Origin: Croceibacterium mercuriale
GTDB taxonomy: Bacteria; Pseudomonadota; Alphaproteobacteria; Sphingomonadales; Sphingomonadaceae
Reading direction: 5' to 3'
NCBI RefSeq assembly: GCF_000802385.1
Contig: NZ_JTDN01000001.1
Span: 1,743,501 to 1,807,500, forward strand
Length of the DNA: 64,000 bases
The position numbers were made by a program, and so were the translations under genes. Shown in pieces: positions 43,438 to 52,988 of the stretch (the stretch's first letter is position 1; each line of letters begins with the position of its first letter). The notes under the pieces are model-generated. The model was not told the origin of the DNA. It searched no databases and saw only the letters and a list, made by a program, of their open reading frames with translations.

Positions 43438-44210
43438 TGGCGGGCAATCCGCTGGTCGGGGGCGGTCCGCTGACGGGGAGCACGGGCGGGCGCCTGCGGC
43501 TGGGGGTCAACATCGACCATGTCGCCACCATCCGCAACGCTCGCGGTGGCGAGCATCCGGACCCGGTGCGCGCGGCCCGGATCGTGGCGCAGGTTGGCGG
43601 CGACGGCATCACCGCGCATCTGCGGGAGGACCGCCGCCACATCCGCGATGACGATCTCAGGCGCATCCAGGATTCGACCGACCTGCCGCTGAACCTGGAG
43701 ATGGCCGCGACGGAAGAGATGCTGGCGATCGCGCTGGCGCACCGGCCGCATGCCGCCTGCATCGTGCCGGAGCGGCGGGAGGAACGCACCACCGAAGGCG
43801 GGCTGGACGCCGCCGGGCAGCACAACCGCCTGGCGCCGATCGTCGGCCGACTGCTGGATGCCGGCATTCGCGTCAGCCTGTTCATCGCGCCGGAGGAACG
43901 CCAGCTGGAGGCCGCCTTGCGCCTGGCCGCGCCGGTGGTGGAGTTCCATACCGGCGAATATGCCCATGCCGGCCCTGACACCCTGCCGGCTGAGCTGCGC
44001 CGTGTGGCGGACATGGCCGCGCTGGCGGCGAAGAACGGCATAGAGCCGCATGCCGGACACGGCCTGACCTACGACAATGTGCAGCCGATCGCCGCCATCC
44101 CGCAACTGGCCGAACTGAATATCGGGCATTACCTGGTGGGCGAGGCGGTGTTCGTGGGGCTGGAGGCGGCCGTGCGGCAGATGCGCGATCTGATGGATGC
44201 GGTTCGCTAG
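43437..44210 (+). CDS. pdxJ: Pyridoxine 5'-phosphate synthase
   Basis: A 257-residue PdxJ, condensing 1-deoxyxylulose 5-phosphate with 3-amino-2-oxopropyl phosphate in the DXP-dependent vitamin B6 pathway. Family motifs are [41 protein letters not shown] and [12 protein letters not shown] 17-residue Gly-rich head precedes the domain. It overlaps pyrE by 1 base and abuts acpS. Confidence 0.95.
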   Translation: MAGNPLVGGGPLTGSTGGRLRLGVNIDHVATIRNARGGEHPDPVRAARIVAQVGGDGITAHLREDRRHIRDDDLRRIQDSTDLPLNLEMAATEEMLAIALAHRPHAACIVPERREERTTEGGLDAAGQHNRLAPIVGRLLDAGIRVSLFIAPEERQLEAALRLAAPVVEFHTGEYAHAGPDTLPAELRRVADMAALAAKNGIEPHAGHGLTYDNVQPIAAIPQLAELNIGHYLVGEAVFVGLEAAVRQMRDLMDAVR

Positions 44211-44612
44211 ATGATCATCGGCCTAGGTTCCGACCTGTGCAACATCGAACGCATCCAGGCCGCGCTCGACCGGCATGGCGACCGGTTCGAACAGCGCTGC
44301 TTCACCGATGTGGAACGGGCCAGGGCGGCCAAGCGCCCGCTGACCCGTGCCGGCACCTACGCCAAGCGGTTCGCCGCCAAGGAGGCGTTCAGCAAGGCGG
44401 TCGGCACCGGCTTCAGCCGCGGCGTGTTCATGAAGGATATCGGCGTGGTCAACACCCCGTCCGGCGCACCGACCCTGGCGCTGGCTGGCGGGGCGGCGGC
44501 ACGGCTGGCGGAACTGACGCCGGCGGGGCACGAGATGGTTGTTCATCTTACCCTCACCGACGATCACCCATGGGCGCAGGCCTTCATCATCCTGGAAGCC
44601 CGCCCCCGATGA
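44211..44612 (+). CDS. acpS: Holo-[acyl-carrier-protein] synthase
   Basis: A 133-residue phosphopantetheinyl transferase that activates ACP. It has the two catalytic motifs [15 protein letters not shown] (metal-binding Asp) and [17 protein letters not shown]. It starts one base after pdxJ and overlaps the lepB start by 4 bases (ATGA). Confidence 0.95.
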   Translation: MIIGLGSDLCNIERIQAALDRHGDRFEQRCFTDVERARAAKRPLTRAGTYAKRFAAKEAFSKAVGTGFSRGVFMKDIGVVNTPSGAPTLALAGGAAARLAELTPAGHEMVVHLTLTDDHPWAQAFIILEARPR

Positions 44613-45517
44613 GCTCCGCCCCCGGCGACAGCCTGCACCCGCCCGTGGCCGAGCAGGTCGCGCCCCTCGCTGACACACCGCCGCACCGGGGCGTGAACTG
44701 GCTGGCCGAACTGCGCGGCCTGGCGCTGATGCTGCTGGCGGTGATCGCCTTCCACAGCCTGGTGGCCAAGCCGTTCTACATCCCGTCGATCTCCATGCTG
44801 CCGAACCTGCAGGTCGGCGACCGGCTGATCGTCAGCAAATATCCCTATGGCTGGAGCTGGGTGTCCGCCAGCTTCCACCTCCTGCCCCGCTCCACCCGGC
44901 GCATCATGCCCGCGACGCCGGCCTATGGCGACGTGGTGATCGTGGTCCCGCCGGACCGGGCAGAGGATTACATCAAGCGCGTCGTCGCCCTGCCGGGCGA
45001 CCGGATCGCGGTGGCGGATGGCCAGATCATCCTGAATGGCGAGCCCGTGCCGCAGGAGATGGTGCCGCCGCAGCGCATCCCCGTGGCCGACCGGCAGCTG
45101 TGCGGCGGCGCCCCCTGCCTCGCCGCGTTCGAGCGTTTCCGCGTGACGCTGGCCGATGGCAGCCAGGTCTACGAGCCGCCGACCCTTCGCGAAACCCTGC
45201 CCAACGGCGCCAGCTATCTGGTAATCGATGACAATCCCGATGGCCTGCTCGACAATCGGCCCGAAGTGACCGTGCCCGACGGGCATGTCTTCCTGATGGG
45301 CGACAATCGCGACCATTCGGCAGACAGCCGGGCAGAAGCCGCGCCGATCGGCAACGGGCTGGGCGGTCCGGTACCGATCGCCGATGTGGGCGGCCGGGCG
45401 GAACTGGTCACCTTCTCGCTCGACGGCAGCGAAGGCTGGAACCCGGCGAGCTGGTTCTCGGCATTCCGCTCCGGCCGCGCCGGCACATCGCTGCGGCCCG
45501 AACGCGACCCGCAATGA
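44609..45517 (+). CDS. lepB: Signal peptidase I
   Basis: A 302-residue inner-membrane protease that removes signal peptides. One N-terminal span ([19 protein letters not shown]) precedes the catalytic Ser 62 in PSISMLPNL and Lys 123 in [14 protein letters not shown]; the late motif [14 protein letters not shown] (box E) is present. It overlaps acpS and the following transporter gene by 4 bases each. The rnc and era genes that often follow lepB are absent here. Confidence 0.95.
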   Translation: MSSAPGDSLHPPVAEQVAPLADTPPHRGVNWLAELRGLALMLLAVIAFHSLVAKPFYIPSISMLPNLQVGDRLIVSKYPYGWSWVSASFHLLPRSTRRIMPATPAYGDVVIVVPPDRAEDYIKRVVALPGDRIAVADGQIILNGEPVPQEMVPPQRIPVADRQLCGGAPCLAAFERFRVTLADGSQVYEPPTLRETLPNGASYLVIDDNPDGLLDNRPEVTVPDGHVFLMGDNRDHSADSRAEAAPIGNGLGGPVPIADVGGRAELVTFSLDGSEGWNPASWFSAFRSGRAGTSLRPERDPQ

Positions 45518-46629
45518 GCGAACCCGGCAGCACCGAAACCGTCGACGACGAGGGCATCGTCCCGGATCGCCGGGTCAGCCCGACCCGCATCCTCAATCCG
45601 GAAATCCGCTTCGAGGTCCAGCGGGCAATCGCCTGGGTCATGGTGGTCGGCCTGGCGGTGCTGCTGGTGCATATCTCCCAGTCACTGCTGGTGATCTTCG
45701 GCGGGCTGGTGTTCGCCGGGCTGGTCGATGGCGGCGCCCGGCTGCTGGGGCGCGTGCTGCCGCTCGGCCGGTCTTGGCGCATCCTGATCGTGCTGATCCT
45801 GTCGCTCGCCTTCTTCCTGTGGCTGTTCTACTTCGCGGGTTCGTCGATCTCGCAGGAGGCGGCGCTGCTGCCGACGCTGGTGCAGCAGCAGGGCATGCGC
45901 ACGCTGGCCTGGCTGCAGAACCGCGGCGTTTCCATCGACCTTGGCACCGTGCAGACCCTGGCGGGCCAGCTGATGAGCGGCGTGGGCATGGTCACCTCCT
46001 ATATCGGCGGCGTGTTCGGCGGGCTGACCACGATCTTCCTGATCCTGATCATCGGCATCTATGTCGCGCTGGAGCCGCGTCTGTACGAACGCGGGCTCGG
46101 CTGGATGCTGCCGCGTGGCTCACGCGACGATTTCCACATCACCATGCTGCGCATGGCCAGCACGATGCGGCGATTGCTGGCCGGGCGGCTGGTCGGCATG
46201 GTGTTCGAAGGCGTGCTGACCTACATCCTGCTGGCGGCCTGGGGCGTGCCGATGGCTGCGCTGCTGGGCATCCTGACCGGGTTGCTGGCCTTCCTGCCCA
46301 ATGTCGGCGCGGTCGTATCCGGCCTGCTGATGGTGCTCGTCGGTTTTTCGGGCGGGGTGGACATGGGGCTGTACACCATCGCCGTCTACGTGATCGTGCA
46401 GGGCTTCGACGGCTACGTCGTGGTGCCGCTGATCGCGCGCAAGACAGTGGATCTGGCGCCGGCGCTGGTGCTGGCGGCGCAGCTGATCATGGGCATCCTG
46501 TTCGGCATACTGGGCCTGTTCCTGGCCGATCCGCTGATGGCGATGATCAAGGTCGCGCTGGAACGCCGCAGCGAACGGCTGGAAGCGCGCGAACGCGGCA
46601 TGGTGGCACCGACGACTCATGGCGCGTAA
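45514..46629 (+). CDS. AI-2E-family transporter
   Basis: A 371-residue membrane protein of the AI-2E (PerM/TqsA) family with about eight spans, including AIAWVMVVGLAVLLVHISQS and FLILIIGIYVALEPRLYERG. Members export autoinducer-2, ions or solutes; the substrate here is unknown. Its start overlaps the lepB stop (ATGA) and its end overlaps the next gene by 11 bases. Confidence 0.86.
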   Translation: MSEPGSTETVDDEGIVPDRRVSPTRILNPEIRFEVQRAIAWVMVVGLAVLLVHISQSLLVIFGGLVFAGLVDGGARLLGRVLPLGRSWRILIVLILSLAFFLWLFYFAGSSISQEAALLPTLVQQQGMRTLAWLQNRGVSIDLGTVQTLAGQLMSGVGMVTSYIGGVFGGLTTIFLILIIGIYVALEPRLYERGLGWMLPRGSRDDFHITMLRMASTMRRLLAGRLVGMVFEGVLTYILLAAWGVPMAALLGILTGLLAFLPNVGAVVSGLLMVLVGFSGGVDMGLYTIAVYVIVQGFDGYVVVPLIARKTVDLAPALVLAAQLIMGILFGILGLFLADPLMAMIKVALERRSERLEARERGMVAPTTHGA

Positions 46630-47731
46630 GTTCCTGTATGTCTTTGCCGGGCTGATCCTGCTCGGCGCGGCGGTGCTGTTCGCCCTGCGCATCTGGGGGC
46701 AGGACCTGACGCGTGTGGCGCTGATCCCCTCCACCGCGTTCGAGGAACAGGCGCCGCTGGCCGGCAATGCCTATGCGGATGCGCGCATGTGGCTGTCCCA
46801 TCCCCGCTTCCAGCGCGATACCGACCCGGCCCGCTGGCTGCCGCCGGGCGTGGATGCCGGGCCGGAACTGCCGGTGGCGGTGTTCTTCGTCCATCCCACC
46901 TCCTATCTGGAGCGGGCCCGCTGGAACGCCCCGCTGGACGATGCCCAGTCGCAATCGCGCGCCCGCACCTTCGTGCGCGGCCTCGCCAGCCCGTTTAACC
47001 AGGCGGCGCAGCTATGGGCGCCGCGTTACCGCCAGGCGACATTCGGCGCCTTCCTGACCGACGCACCCGAGGGCGCCCAGGCGCTGGATGCGGCCTATGC
47101 CGACGTGGCGCAGGCCTTCGCCCTGTTCCTGGCCGAGGCCGAGCCGGACCGGCCAATCGTGCTGGCGGGCCACAGCCAGGGTGCGCTGCACGTGCTGCGC
47201 CTGCTGCGGGAGCAGGTGGCCGGCACGCCGGTCGCGGACCGGATCGCCGCGGTCTATGCCGTCGGCTGGCCGCTATCTGTCGCCCATGACCTGCCCGCCC
47301 TGCCCCTGCCCGCCTGCGCCACGCCAGCGCAGGCAGGCTGCATCCTGGGCTGGTCCAGCTTTGCCGAACCCGCCGATCCGGGCCTGCTGCTGGATACCTA
47401 TGCCAATTCGCCCGGCTATGACGGGGAGAGCCGCGGCAACAGCCCGATCCTGTGCTTCAACCCGCTGACCGGCACAATCGGCGGAGAAGCGCCCGCCAGC
47501 GCCAATGCCGGCACGCTGGTACCCGATGAAGGGCTGGCGAACGGCCGGCTGGTACCGGGCGCGGTGCCGGCCCGCTGCGACGAACAGGGCCTGCTGCTGA
47601 TCGGCGATCCGCCGGAGCTTGGCCCCTATGTGCTGCCGGGCAACAATTACCACGTCTACGACATTCCCCTGTTCTGGCAGGACTTGCGCGCGGATCTGGC
47701 CCGGCGGGTGGCGACATGGCAGAGCCGGTGA
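46619..47731 (+). CDS. DUF3089 alpha/beta hydrolase-fold protein
   Basis: A 370-residue protein of the DUF3089 group. A single N-terminal span (FLYVFAGLILLGAAVLFALR) anchors a periplasm-facing alpha/beta hydrolase domain with VFFVHPTSYL, the nucleophile elbow AGHSQGALH and a C-terminal His (NNYHVYDIPLFW). Activity is probably lipolytic but the substrate is not known. It overlaps the neighbours on both sides (11 and 16 bases). Confidence 0.82.
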   Translation: MARKFLYVFAGLILLGAAVLFALRIWGQDLTRVALIPSTAFEEQAPLAGNAYADARMWLSHPRFQRDTDPARWLPPGVDAGPELPVAVFFVHPTSYLERARWNAPLDDAQSQSRARTFVRGLASPFNQAAQLWAPRYRQATFGAFLTDAPEGAQALDAAYADVAQAFALFLAEAEPDRPIVLAGHSQGALHVLRLLREQVAGTPVADRIAAVYAVGWPLSVAHDLPALPLPACATPAQAGCILGWSSFAEPADPGLLLDTYANSPGYDGESRGNSPILCFNPLTGTIGGEAPASANAGTLVPDEGLANGRLVPGAVPARCDEQGLLLIGDPPELGPYVLPGNNYHVYDIPLFWQDLRADLARRVATWQSR

Positions 47732-48210
47732 CCGCCACCCTGATCACGGACGACGCCCGTGCCTTTGCCGGCGCGCTGCCTGATGGCGGCGTGCTGCTGG
47801 GGCTGGACCTCGGCACCAAGACGATCGGCACCGCCTTCTGCGATCCCGGCTGGCGCTTCGCCAGCGCGGGCAGGACGCTGGCCCGCGGCAAGTTCACGGC
47901 CGATCTCGCCATCCTGCGCGACCTGATCGCGGAGCGGCGCGTTGCAGGAGTGGTGCTCGGCCTGCCGCTCAACATGGATGGCAGCGCCGGGCCGCGCGTG
48001 CAGGCGACCCGGGCATTCGCCCGCAATTGCGCAGGTCTGGATCGGCCGATCCTGCTGTGGGACGAGCGCTGGTCCACCCAGAGCGCGGAGCGGGCGATGA
48101 TCTCCCAGGACATGAGCCGTGCCAAGCGCGCCACCCGCATCGATTCGCATGCTGCCGCGATCATCCTGCAGGCGGCGATGGATCGTCTCTCCGGCGGATG
48201 GCTGGACTAG
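47716..48210 (+). CDS. ruvX: Holliday junction resolvase-like protein RuvX (YqgF)
   Basis: A 164-residue RNase H-fold protein of the YqgF family, involved in 16S rRNA 5' processing and possibly DNA-junction resolution. Catalytic Asp/Glu regions are present: LLGLDLGTKTIGTAFCD, VVLGLPLNMDGSAGPRVQATRAF and WDERWSTQSAERA. Last gene of the pyrE operon, overlapping the DUF3089 gene by 16 bases. Confidence 0.9.
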   Translation: MAEPVTATLITDDARAFAGALPDGGVLLGLDLGTKTIGTAFCDPGWRFASAGRTLARGKFTADLAILRDLIAERRVAGVVLGLPLNMDGSAGPRVQATRAFARNCAGLDRPILLWDERWSTQSAERAMISQDMSRAKRATRIDSHAAAIILQAAMDRLSGGWLD

Positions 48211-48248
48211 CTGGCGCGGGCGGCCCTTCCATCCTGCCGAATCCGGGG

Positions 48249-49163
48249 TCAGTCGATGCCCCGGTCCTGCCCTGCAGCGTCCGCAACCGACATGTCTCCG
48301 CCAAGTTCGAGCGCAGCGGTCGCCACCGCCCCGCAGAAGACCACCCCCAGGATCGTGCCGGCGAGCGCGCTTACCACCAGTTGCCCGATCAGGCCGGCCG
48401 TCAGCCCCGCAGTCTGCCGGTCGATCTGCTGCTGTGCCGCGGCCGTGATCGCCGTCGGATCCATGCTGGCATAGGCGGAGAGCAGCCCGGGGCTGGTCAG
48501 GGCGACAGCCACGATCATCACGAGGATGAACCCGACGGACAGGACCGCGAAAACACCGACCAGAGTCCAGAAGTGCCCCCGTGTCATGCGCCAGGATTCC
48601 CGTATGGCGATCCTGCCACGCATCACCGTCAGCGCACCGGACAGCGAGAGACGCACCTGGACGTAGAAGGCGCCGCACAACAGCGCGAGCCCGAGGAGCA
48701 CCCCGGCGATCGCGGCCGCCGCGTGGCCGGCAACCAGCGAGACCAGGCCGGCGACCAGCACCACCGCCAGGATCGCGACCATCTCCGCAATCAGGCCGGC
48801 GATCACCAGGATCACGCCGAGGCCGAACAGCCGAAGCTCGTCCATCCCTAGCCGCAGATAGGCGAACCGGTCGCCTGTGGGCCGCACCACGGCGCGGACC
48901 ACCGCCGCAAAGGCGACGACCATCAGGATCAGCATCGCCAGGTAGAGGAGGAACAGTCCGCCGAACATGCCGGAGGGCAGCTGCGGTGGCATTGCCGGGT
49001 CCACAGGCTGCCGCTGCATCGCGACGATCGCCGCTGTCCATGGCTGCATGGCCGCAATGCCGAGCCCCACGACCCCCAGATGGATCGCCGCCCATATGGC
49101 GACGGTCCCCGGCTGCTCCCGCATCAGGCGCACGCCGCCGCCGATGATCGATCCTACCGACAT
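48249..49163 (-). CDS. Multi-span membrane protein of unknown function
   Basis: A 304-residue integral membrane protein with about six hydrophobic helices. The middle contains LRLSLSGALTVMRGRIAIRESWRMTRGHFW, the layout of glycerophosphodiester-phosphodiesterase membrane-domain/DUF4013-like proteins (permease-like, no catalytic part). The ends carry short soluble segments. Convergent with ruvX across a 38-base gap. No specific role can be given. Confidence 0.65.
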   Translation of the reverse strand: MSVGSIIGGGVRLMREQPGTVAIWAAIHLGVVGLGIAAMQPWTAAIVAMQRQPVDPAMPPQLPSGMFGGLFLLYLAMLILMVVAFAAVVRAVVRPTGDRFAYLRLGMDELRLFGLGVILVIAGLIAEMVAILAVVLVAGLVSLVAGHAAAAIAGVLLGLALLCGAFYVQVRLSLSGALTVMRGRIAIRESWRMTRGHFWTLVGVFAVLSVGFILVMIVAVALTSPGLLSAYASMDPTAITAAAQQQIDRQTAGLTAGLIGQLVVSALAGTILGVVFCGAVATAALELGGDMSVADAAGQDRGID

Positions 49164-49231
49164 TCATGCCCCCCTGCCTGACCGGGAGGCTAGGCAGGGT
49201 CGCAGCGCTTGGCCAGCGCCAACTGCCTGGA

Positions 49232-49750
49232 TCATCTCGTATCGGCGTCGTTCTCGCGCTCGGCCAGCTTGCGGGACAGCAGGCGGGTATCCCTGGACGA
49301 CTTCGTTGCCAGTTGCGTCTCGAACAGGAAGGACAGCAGGGCGCCGAAGACGAGCACCATCACCGCGATCCACACCAGCGCCACCAGCGTGCCCAGCGGC
49401 GGTCTCACGAAGGCGCTGACGAAGGTCGTGCTGACAACAATGCAGATCAGCAGCCCCGCGCCCGTGCTCAGGTTCACAGCCGAATGCGCGAAGCGGCGTC
49501 GCCGGCGCAGGACCGGGAGTTCCTCCACCTCGCCGTCGCGAATGTCCGCATCGTCCATCTTCTCGAGCAGGTGCACGCGATCGACGATCCAGATCAGGCG
49601 CTGGTTCATCACGTTGAGGAAAGCACCGACCGCGGCCAGCAGGAACGCCGGTGTGAGCGAAAGCTGCACCATCTGCTGCACACGCGCCGTGCTGGCTGTC
49701 CGCGCCAGCAGATCGCCCGCCAGGCTGGTCCCTGATACAAGAATGTCCAT
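49232..49750 (-). CDS. DUF2721 membrane protein
   Basis: A 172-residue protein of family DUF2721, with about three hydrophobic helices (LSLTPAFLLAAVGAFLNVM, a second at LLICIVVSTTFVSAFV, a third at VALVWIAVMVLVFGALLSF) and the conserved MNQRLIWIVDRVHLLE between the first and second. The C-terminus is charged and cytoplasmic-looking. It follows the same direction as the preceding membrane gene (68 bases). Function unknown. Confidence 0.82.
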   Translation of the reverse strand: MDILVSGTSLAGDLLARTASTARVQQMVQLSLTPAFLLAAVGAFLNVMNQRLIWIVDRVHLLEKMDDADIRDGEVEELPVLRRRRRFAHSAVNLSTGAGLLICIVVSTTFVSAFVRPPLGTLVALVWIAVMVLVFGALLSFLFETQLATKSSRDTRLLSRKLAERENDADTR

Positions 49751-49832
49751 GCGGGGCTTCTACGCCGGGTGCGCGTCGACTCAAGCCGCTGCTCGCGATA
49801 AGCCGGTTCGGCCCATGCCGAGGAGCTGCCCA

Positions 49833-50264
49833 ATGATCCGTCTCGCCGCCGCTGCCCCCTTGCTGCTGCTCGCCGCCTGTTCGGGCCAGCCGGACGATCG
49901 CCTGCCGGGCGGCGAGGACACGCGCCCCTATGCCGGGATCGCGGAGGCGGACACGCTGCGCTTCACCGGCACCGAACCGTTCTGGGGCGGGCAGTTGCGC
50001 GGCACGGCCCTGCTGTTCAGCACGGTCGACGATCCCGATGGCCGCACCATCACCGTCACCCGCTTCGCCGGGCGGGGCGGTGCCAGCTGGTCGGGCGAAC
50101 TGGATGGCGCGCCCTTCACCCTGCTGGCCAGCGAAGGATCATGCAGTGACGGCATGTCCGACCGCACCTATCCGTTCTCCGTCACCGTGCAGCGCGGCGA
50201 ACAGATGCTGTCCGGCTGCGGCTGGACCGAAGCGCGGCCGTTTACCGGGGCCCCGGCGCCATAG
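49833..50264 (+). CDS. COG3650-like lipoprotein
   Basis: A 143-residue predicted lipoprotein. The signal is MIRLAAAAPLLL followed by LAAC. The mature domain has the pattern of COG3650 proteins: FTGTEPFWGGQL, then TVTRFAGRGGASWSG, and CSDGMSDRTYPFSVTV with a second Cys in LSGCGWT, so a disulfide is plausible. GAGGAG lies 8 bases before the ATG at 49833, deciding against the Met six codons upstream. Function unknown. Confidence 0.75.
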   Translation: MIRLAAAAPLLLLAACSGQPDDRLPGGEDTRPYAGIAEADTLRFTGTEPFWGGQLRGTALLFSTVDDPDGRTITVTRFAGRGGASWSGELDGAPFTLLASEGSCSDGMSDRTYPFSVTVQRGEQMLSGCGWTEARPFTGAPAP

Positions 50265-50267
50265 GGG

Positions 50268-51785
50268 CTACGCCTCCCCGGCGGGCCCCAGCTTCGCCTG
50301 CAACACCTGGTTCACGACCTGCGGGTTCGCCTTGCCAGCCATCGCCTTCATCGTCTGTCCGACGAAGAAACCGAACAGTGCCGCCTTGCCGCCGCGATAC
50401 TGCGCCACCTTGTCGCCGTTGGCCGCCAGCACCTGATCGGCCGCCGCCTCGATCGCGCCGCTGTCGGACTCCTGCTTCAGCCCCTCACGCTCCACGATCA
50501 CGCCCGGCGCGTCACCGGTGGCGATCATGCTATCCAGTACCTGCTTGGCGATGGAGCCGGAGATGGTGCCCGCACCCATCAGTGCCAGCAGCTCGGCGCC
50601 GCTTTCCGGCGTCACCGCGCCGTCGTCCAGCGTGCGACCGGCCTTGTTCAGGGCGCCCATCAGTTCGGACAGCAGCCAGTTGGCCGCCTGCTTCGCGACA
50701 TTGGCCAGCACCTTGTTCTGCGCCGCGGCACTGGTCAGCAGCAGCGCCTCGAACCAGCGGGCGGTCTCGACCTCGGCGGTCAGGGCATGCGCGTTGTAGT
50801 CGCTGAGGCCCAGTTCCTCGACATAGCGGCGCCGCTTGGCATCGGGCAGTTCGGGCAGGCTCTCGCGGCACTCGTCCAGGAACACCTGATCCAGTTCCAG
50901 CGGCAGCAGGTCGGGATCGGGGAAATAGCGGTAATCGTGCGCATCCTCCTTGGACCGCATCGAGCGGGTCGTGCCGGTGCCCGGATCGAACAGGCGGGTT
51001 TCCTGCATGATGGCCCCGCCATCCTCCAGCAGGTCGACCTGCCGGCGAGCCTCATGCTCGATTGCGGCCATGACGAAGCGGACCGAATTGACGTTCTTGG
51101 TCTCCGTCCGGGTGCCCAGCGGCTCGCCCGCCTTGCGCACGGACACGTTGACGTCTGCCCGCATGGATCCTTCCTCCATGTTGCCGTCGCAGCTGCCGAC
51201 ATAGCGCAGGATGGCGCGCAGCTTACGCAGGTAGGCACCGGCCTCGGCCGGAGACGCCATGTCCGGGCGGCTGACGATCTCCATCAGCGCCACGCCGCTG
51301 CGGTTCAGGTCGACATAGGACATGGTCGGATGCTGGTCATGCATCAGCTTGCCGGCATCCTGTTCCACATGGATGCGCTCGATCCCGATCACCTTGTCGG
51401 CCGGAATGCCGGCCTTCTCGTCCGCCTCGATGGTCAGCGATCCCTCGCCCACCAGCGGGTGGTACAGCTGGCTGATCTGGTAGCCCTGCGGCAGGTCGGC
51501 GTAGAAGTAGTTCTTGCGGTCGAACCGGCTCCAGCGGTTGATCTGCGCCTCGATCGCCATGCCGGTGCGCACCGCCTGGCGGATGCACTCGCGATTGAGC
51601 ACGGGCAGCATGCCGGGCATTGCCGCATCCACCAGGCTGACCTGCGCATTGGGTTCGGCCCCGAAGGCGGTGGCCGCGCCGGAGAACAGCTTGGCGTTGG
51701 ACGTGACCTGGGCATGGACCTCGAGGCCGATCACGACCTCCCAGTCACCTGTGGCGCCGTGGATGCGATAAGAGGAGTCAGTCAT
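50268..51785 (-). CDS. gatB: Asp-tRNA(Asn)/Glu-tRNA(Gln) amidotransferase subunit B
   Basis: A 505-residue GatB, the kinase/ATP subunit of GatCAB that amidates misacylated tRNAs. It starts with [19 protein letters not shown] and includes [33 protein letters not shown] and a C-terminal YqeY-like helical tail domain ending with [16 protein letters not shown]. It is separated from gatA by an acyltransferase gene. tRNA-Gln (TTG) lies elsewhere in the window, consistent with transamidation being used. Confidence 0.96.
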   Translation of the reverse strand: MTDSSYRIHGATGDWEVVIGLEVHAQVTSNAKLFSGAATAFGAEPNAQVSLVDAAMPGMLPVLNRECIRQAVRTGMAIEAQINRWSRFDRKNYFYADLPQGYQISQLYHPLVGEGSLTIEADEKAGIPADKVIGIERIHVEQDAGKLMHDQHPTMSYVDLNRSGVALMEIVSRPDMASPAEAGAYLRKLRAILRYVGSCDGNMEEGSMRADVNVSVRKAGEPLGTRTETKNVNSVRFVMAAIEHEARRQVDLLEDGGAIMQETRLFDPGTGTTRSMRSKEDAHDYRYFPDPDLLPLELDQVFLDECRESLPELPDAKRRRYVEELGLSDYNAHALTAEVETARWFEALLLTSAAAQNKVLANVAKQAANWLLSELMGALNKAGRTLDDGAVTPESGAELLALMGAGTISGSIAKQVLDSMIATGDAPGVIVEREGLKQESDSGAIEAAADQVLAANGDKVAQYRGGKAALFGFFVGQTMKAMAGKANPQVVNQVLQAKLGPAGEA

Positions 51786-51827
51786 GCCGCATCCGATAAC
51801 CGGCGCGGGCGCCGTTGGAAAGCGGCC

Positions 51828-52988
51828 TCAGATGGTCAATGCCTCGCGTTCCGCGGCGGCGGGGCCCCAGCGACGCGCATGGTCGCGCGACCAGCGGCGG
51901 GCGGGCTCCTCCAGCCAGCGGAAGGACAGGGCGGACAGCGCGATCGTCAGCCCGATCAGGACCAGCGACACCGCCATCGCCGTACCGTCGCCCAGCGCCA
52001 GGATGGCGAGGCCCGAGGGACGCGGCTGCGTGGCCACCAGGTCCGGCCGGCCCAGCATCCGCAGCAGCTCCGGCCCGGCCTTCGCCAGCGGGCGGATCAG
52101 CAGCATGTGCAGCATGTAGATGGAATAGGACAGCGTCCCCAGCAGGATCAGCGGCCGTACCTGCAGCAGCCGGCTGATCCCGCCTTTGTCACGCGCGAAC
52201 ACCAGCACCGTCAGGGCGAAGACCGGCGACGTCAGCAGCAGCGTGCGATTGCCCAGCGGCATGGCCGCCAGCAGCCACACCAGCGTGGCGAGGCACGCAA
52301 CCTCCAGCAGGGTCAGCAGACCGATGCCGAGGCGGGGATGCCAGGAGCGGTGCAGCCAGTGGCATCCCACGCCGAGCGCGAACCCCAGCACACCGCGCTG
52401 GAGCAGCCGGCCCAACCCCGGATGGTTCCATTCCAGCGTCAGCGCCGCAATGCACCCGCCTGCCAGCAGCAGCGCCGCCGCCACCCCGCGCCGGCCTGTG
52501 CCGAACAGGACGGCGGCAATGGCGTAGAGCACGATCTCGACCGAGATCGACCAGCTGACCGGCGCATAGGGGTTGCTGGCGCCGGTTGCGAAACCATCCA
52601 GCAGCAGCACGCCACGCCAGAACAGCCACGGTCTGGCCTGCTCGCCCAGCACGCCGCTGACATAGAACCATTCGAAGGCGCTGGCCGCCAGCACCGTGGC
52701 CAGATGCAGCGGCACCACCCGCCCCAGCCGCAATGCCAGGAAGTGCCGGCGCGAGAACCCCTGTGCCAGCCGCCCGCCATAGCTGGCAGCGATGACGAAG
52801 CCGGACAGGACGAAGAAAAAGTCCACCATCAGCCAGCCATTGCGCAGGAAGGGCAAGGCGCCCAGCCAGCCGAACGGGCCCATGTGGAACAGCATCACGG
52901 CCAGAGCCGCCACGCCGCGCAGCGAATCGAGGGCGATGAACCGTCCGCCATCCGGCAGGCGGGCCAGCGCCTCCCGGCTGGCTACCAC
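51828..52988 (-). CDS. Acyltransferase family 3 protein inserted in the gatCAB cluster
   Basis: A 386-residue multi-span acyltransferase: [23 protein letters not shown] (catalytic-like His), [31 protein letters not shown] and [14 protein letters not shown]. It probably O-acylates a surface glycan (inference). The start is GTG and overlaps the gatA stop by 7 bases, so it is coupled to a translation gene with no obvious functional tie. A second family member lies at 31.8 kb. Confidence 0.86.
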   Translation of the reverse strand: MVASREALARLPDGGRFIALDSLRGVAALAVMLFHMGPFGWLGALPFLRNGWLMVDFFFVLSGFVIAASYGGRLAQGFSRRHFLALRLGRVVPLHLATVLAASAFEWFYVSGVLGEQARPWLFWRGVLLLDGFATGASNPYAPVSWSISVEIVLYAIAAVLFGTGRRGVAAALLLAGGCIAALTLEWNHPGLGRLLQRGVLGFALGVGCHWLHRSWHPRLGIGLLTLLEVACLATLVWLLAAMPLGNRTLLLTSPVFALTVLVFARDKGGISRLLQVRPLILLGTLSYSIYMLHMLLIRPLAKAGPELLRMLGRPDLVATQPRPSGLAILALGDGTAMAVSLVLIGLTIALSALSFRWLEEPARRWSRDHARRWGPAAAEREALTI

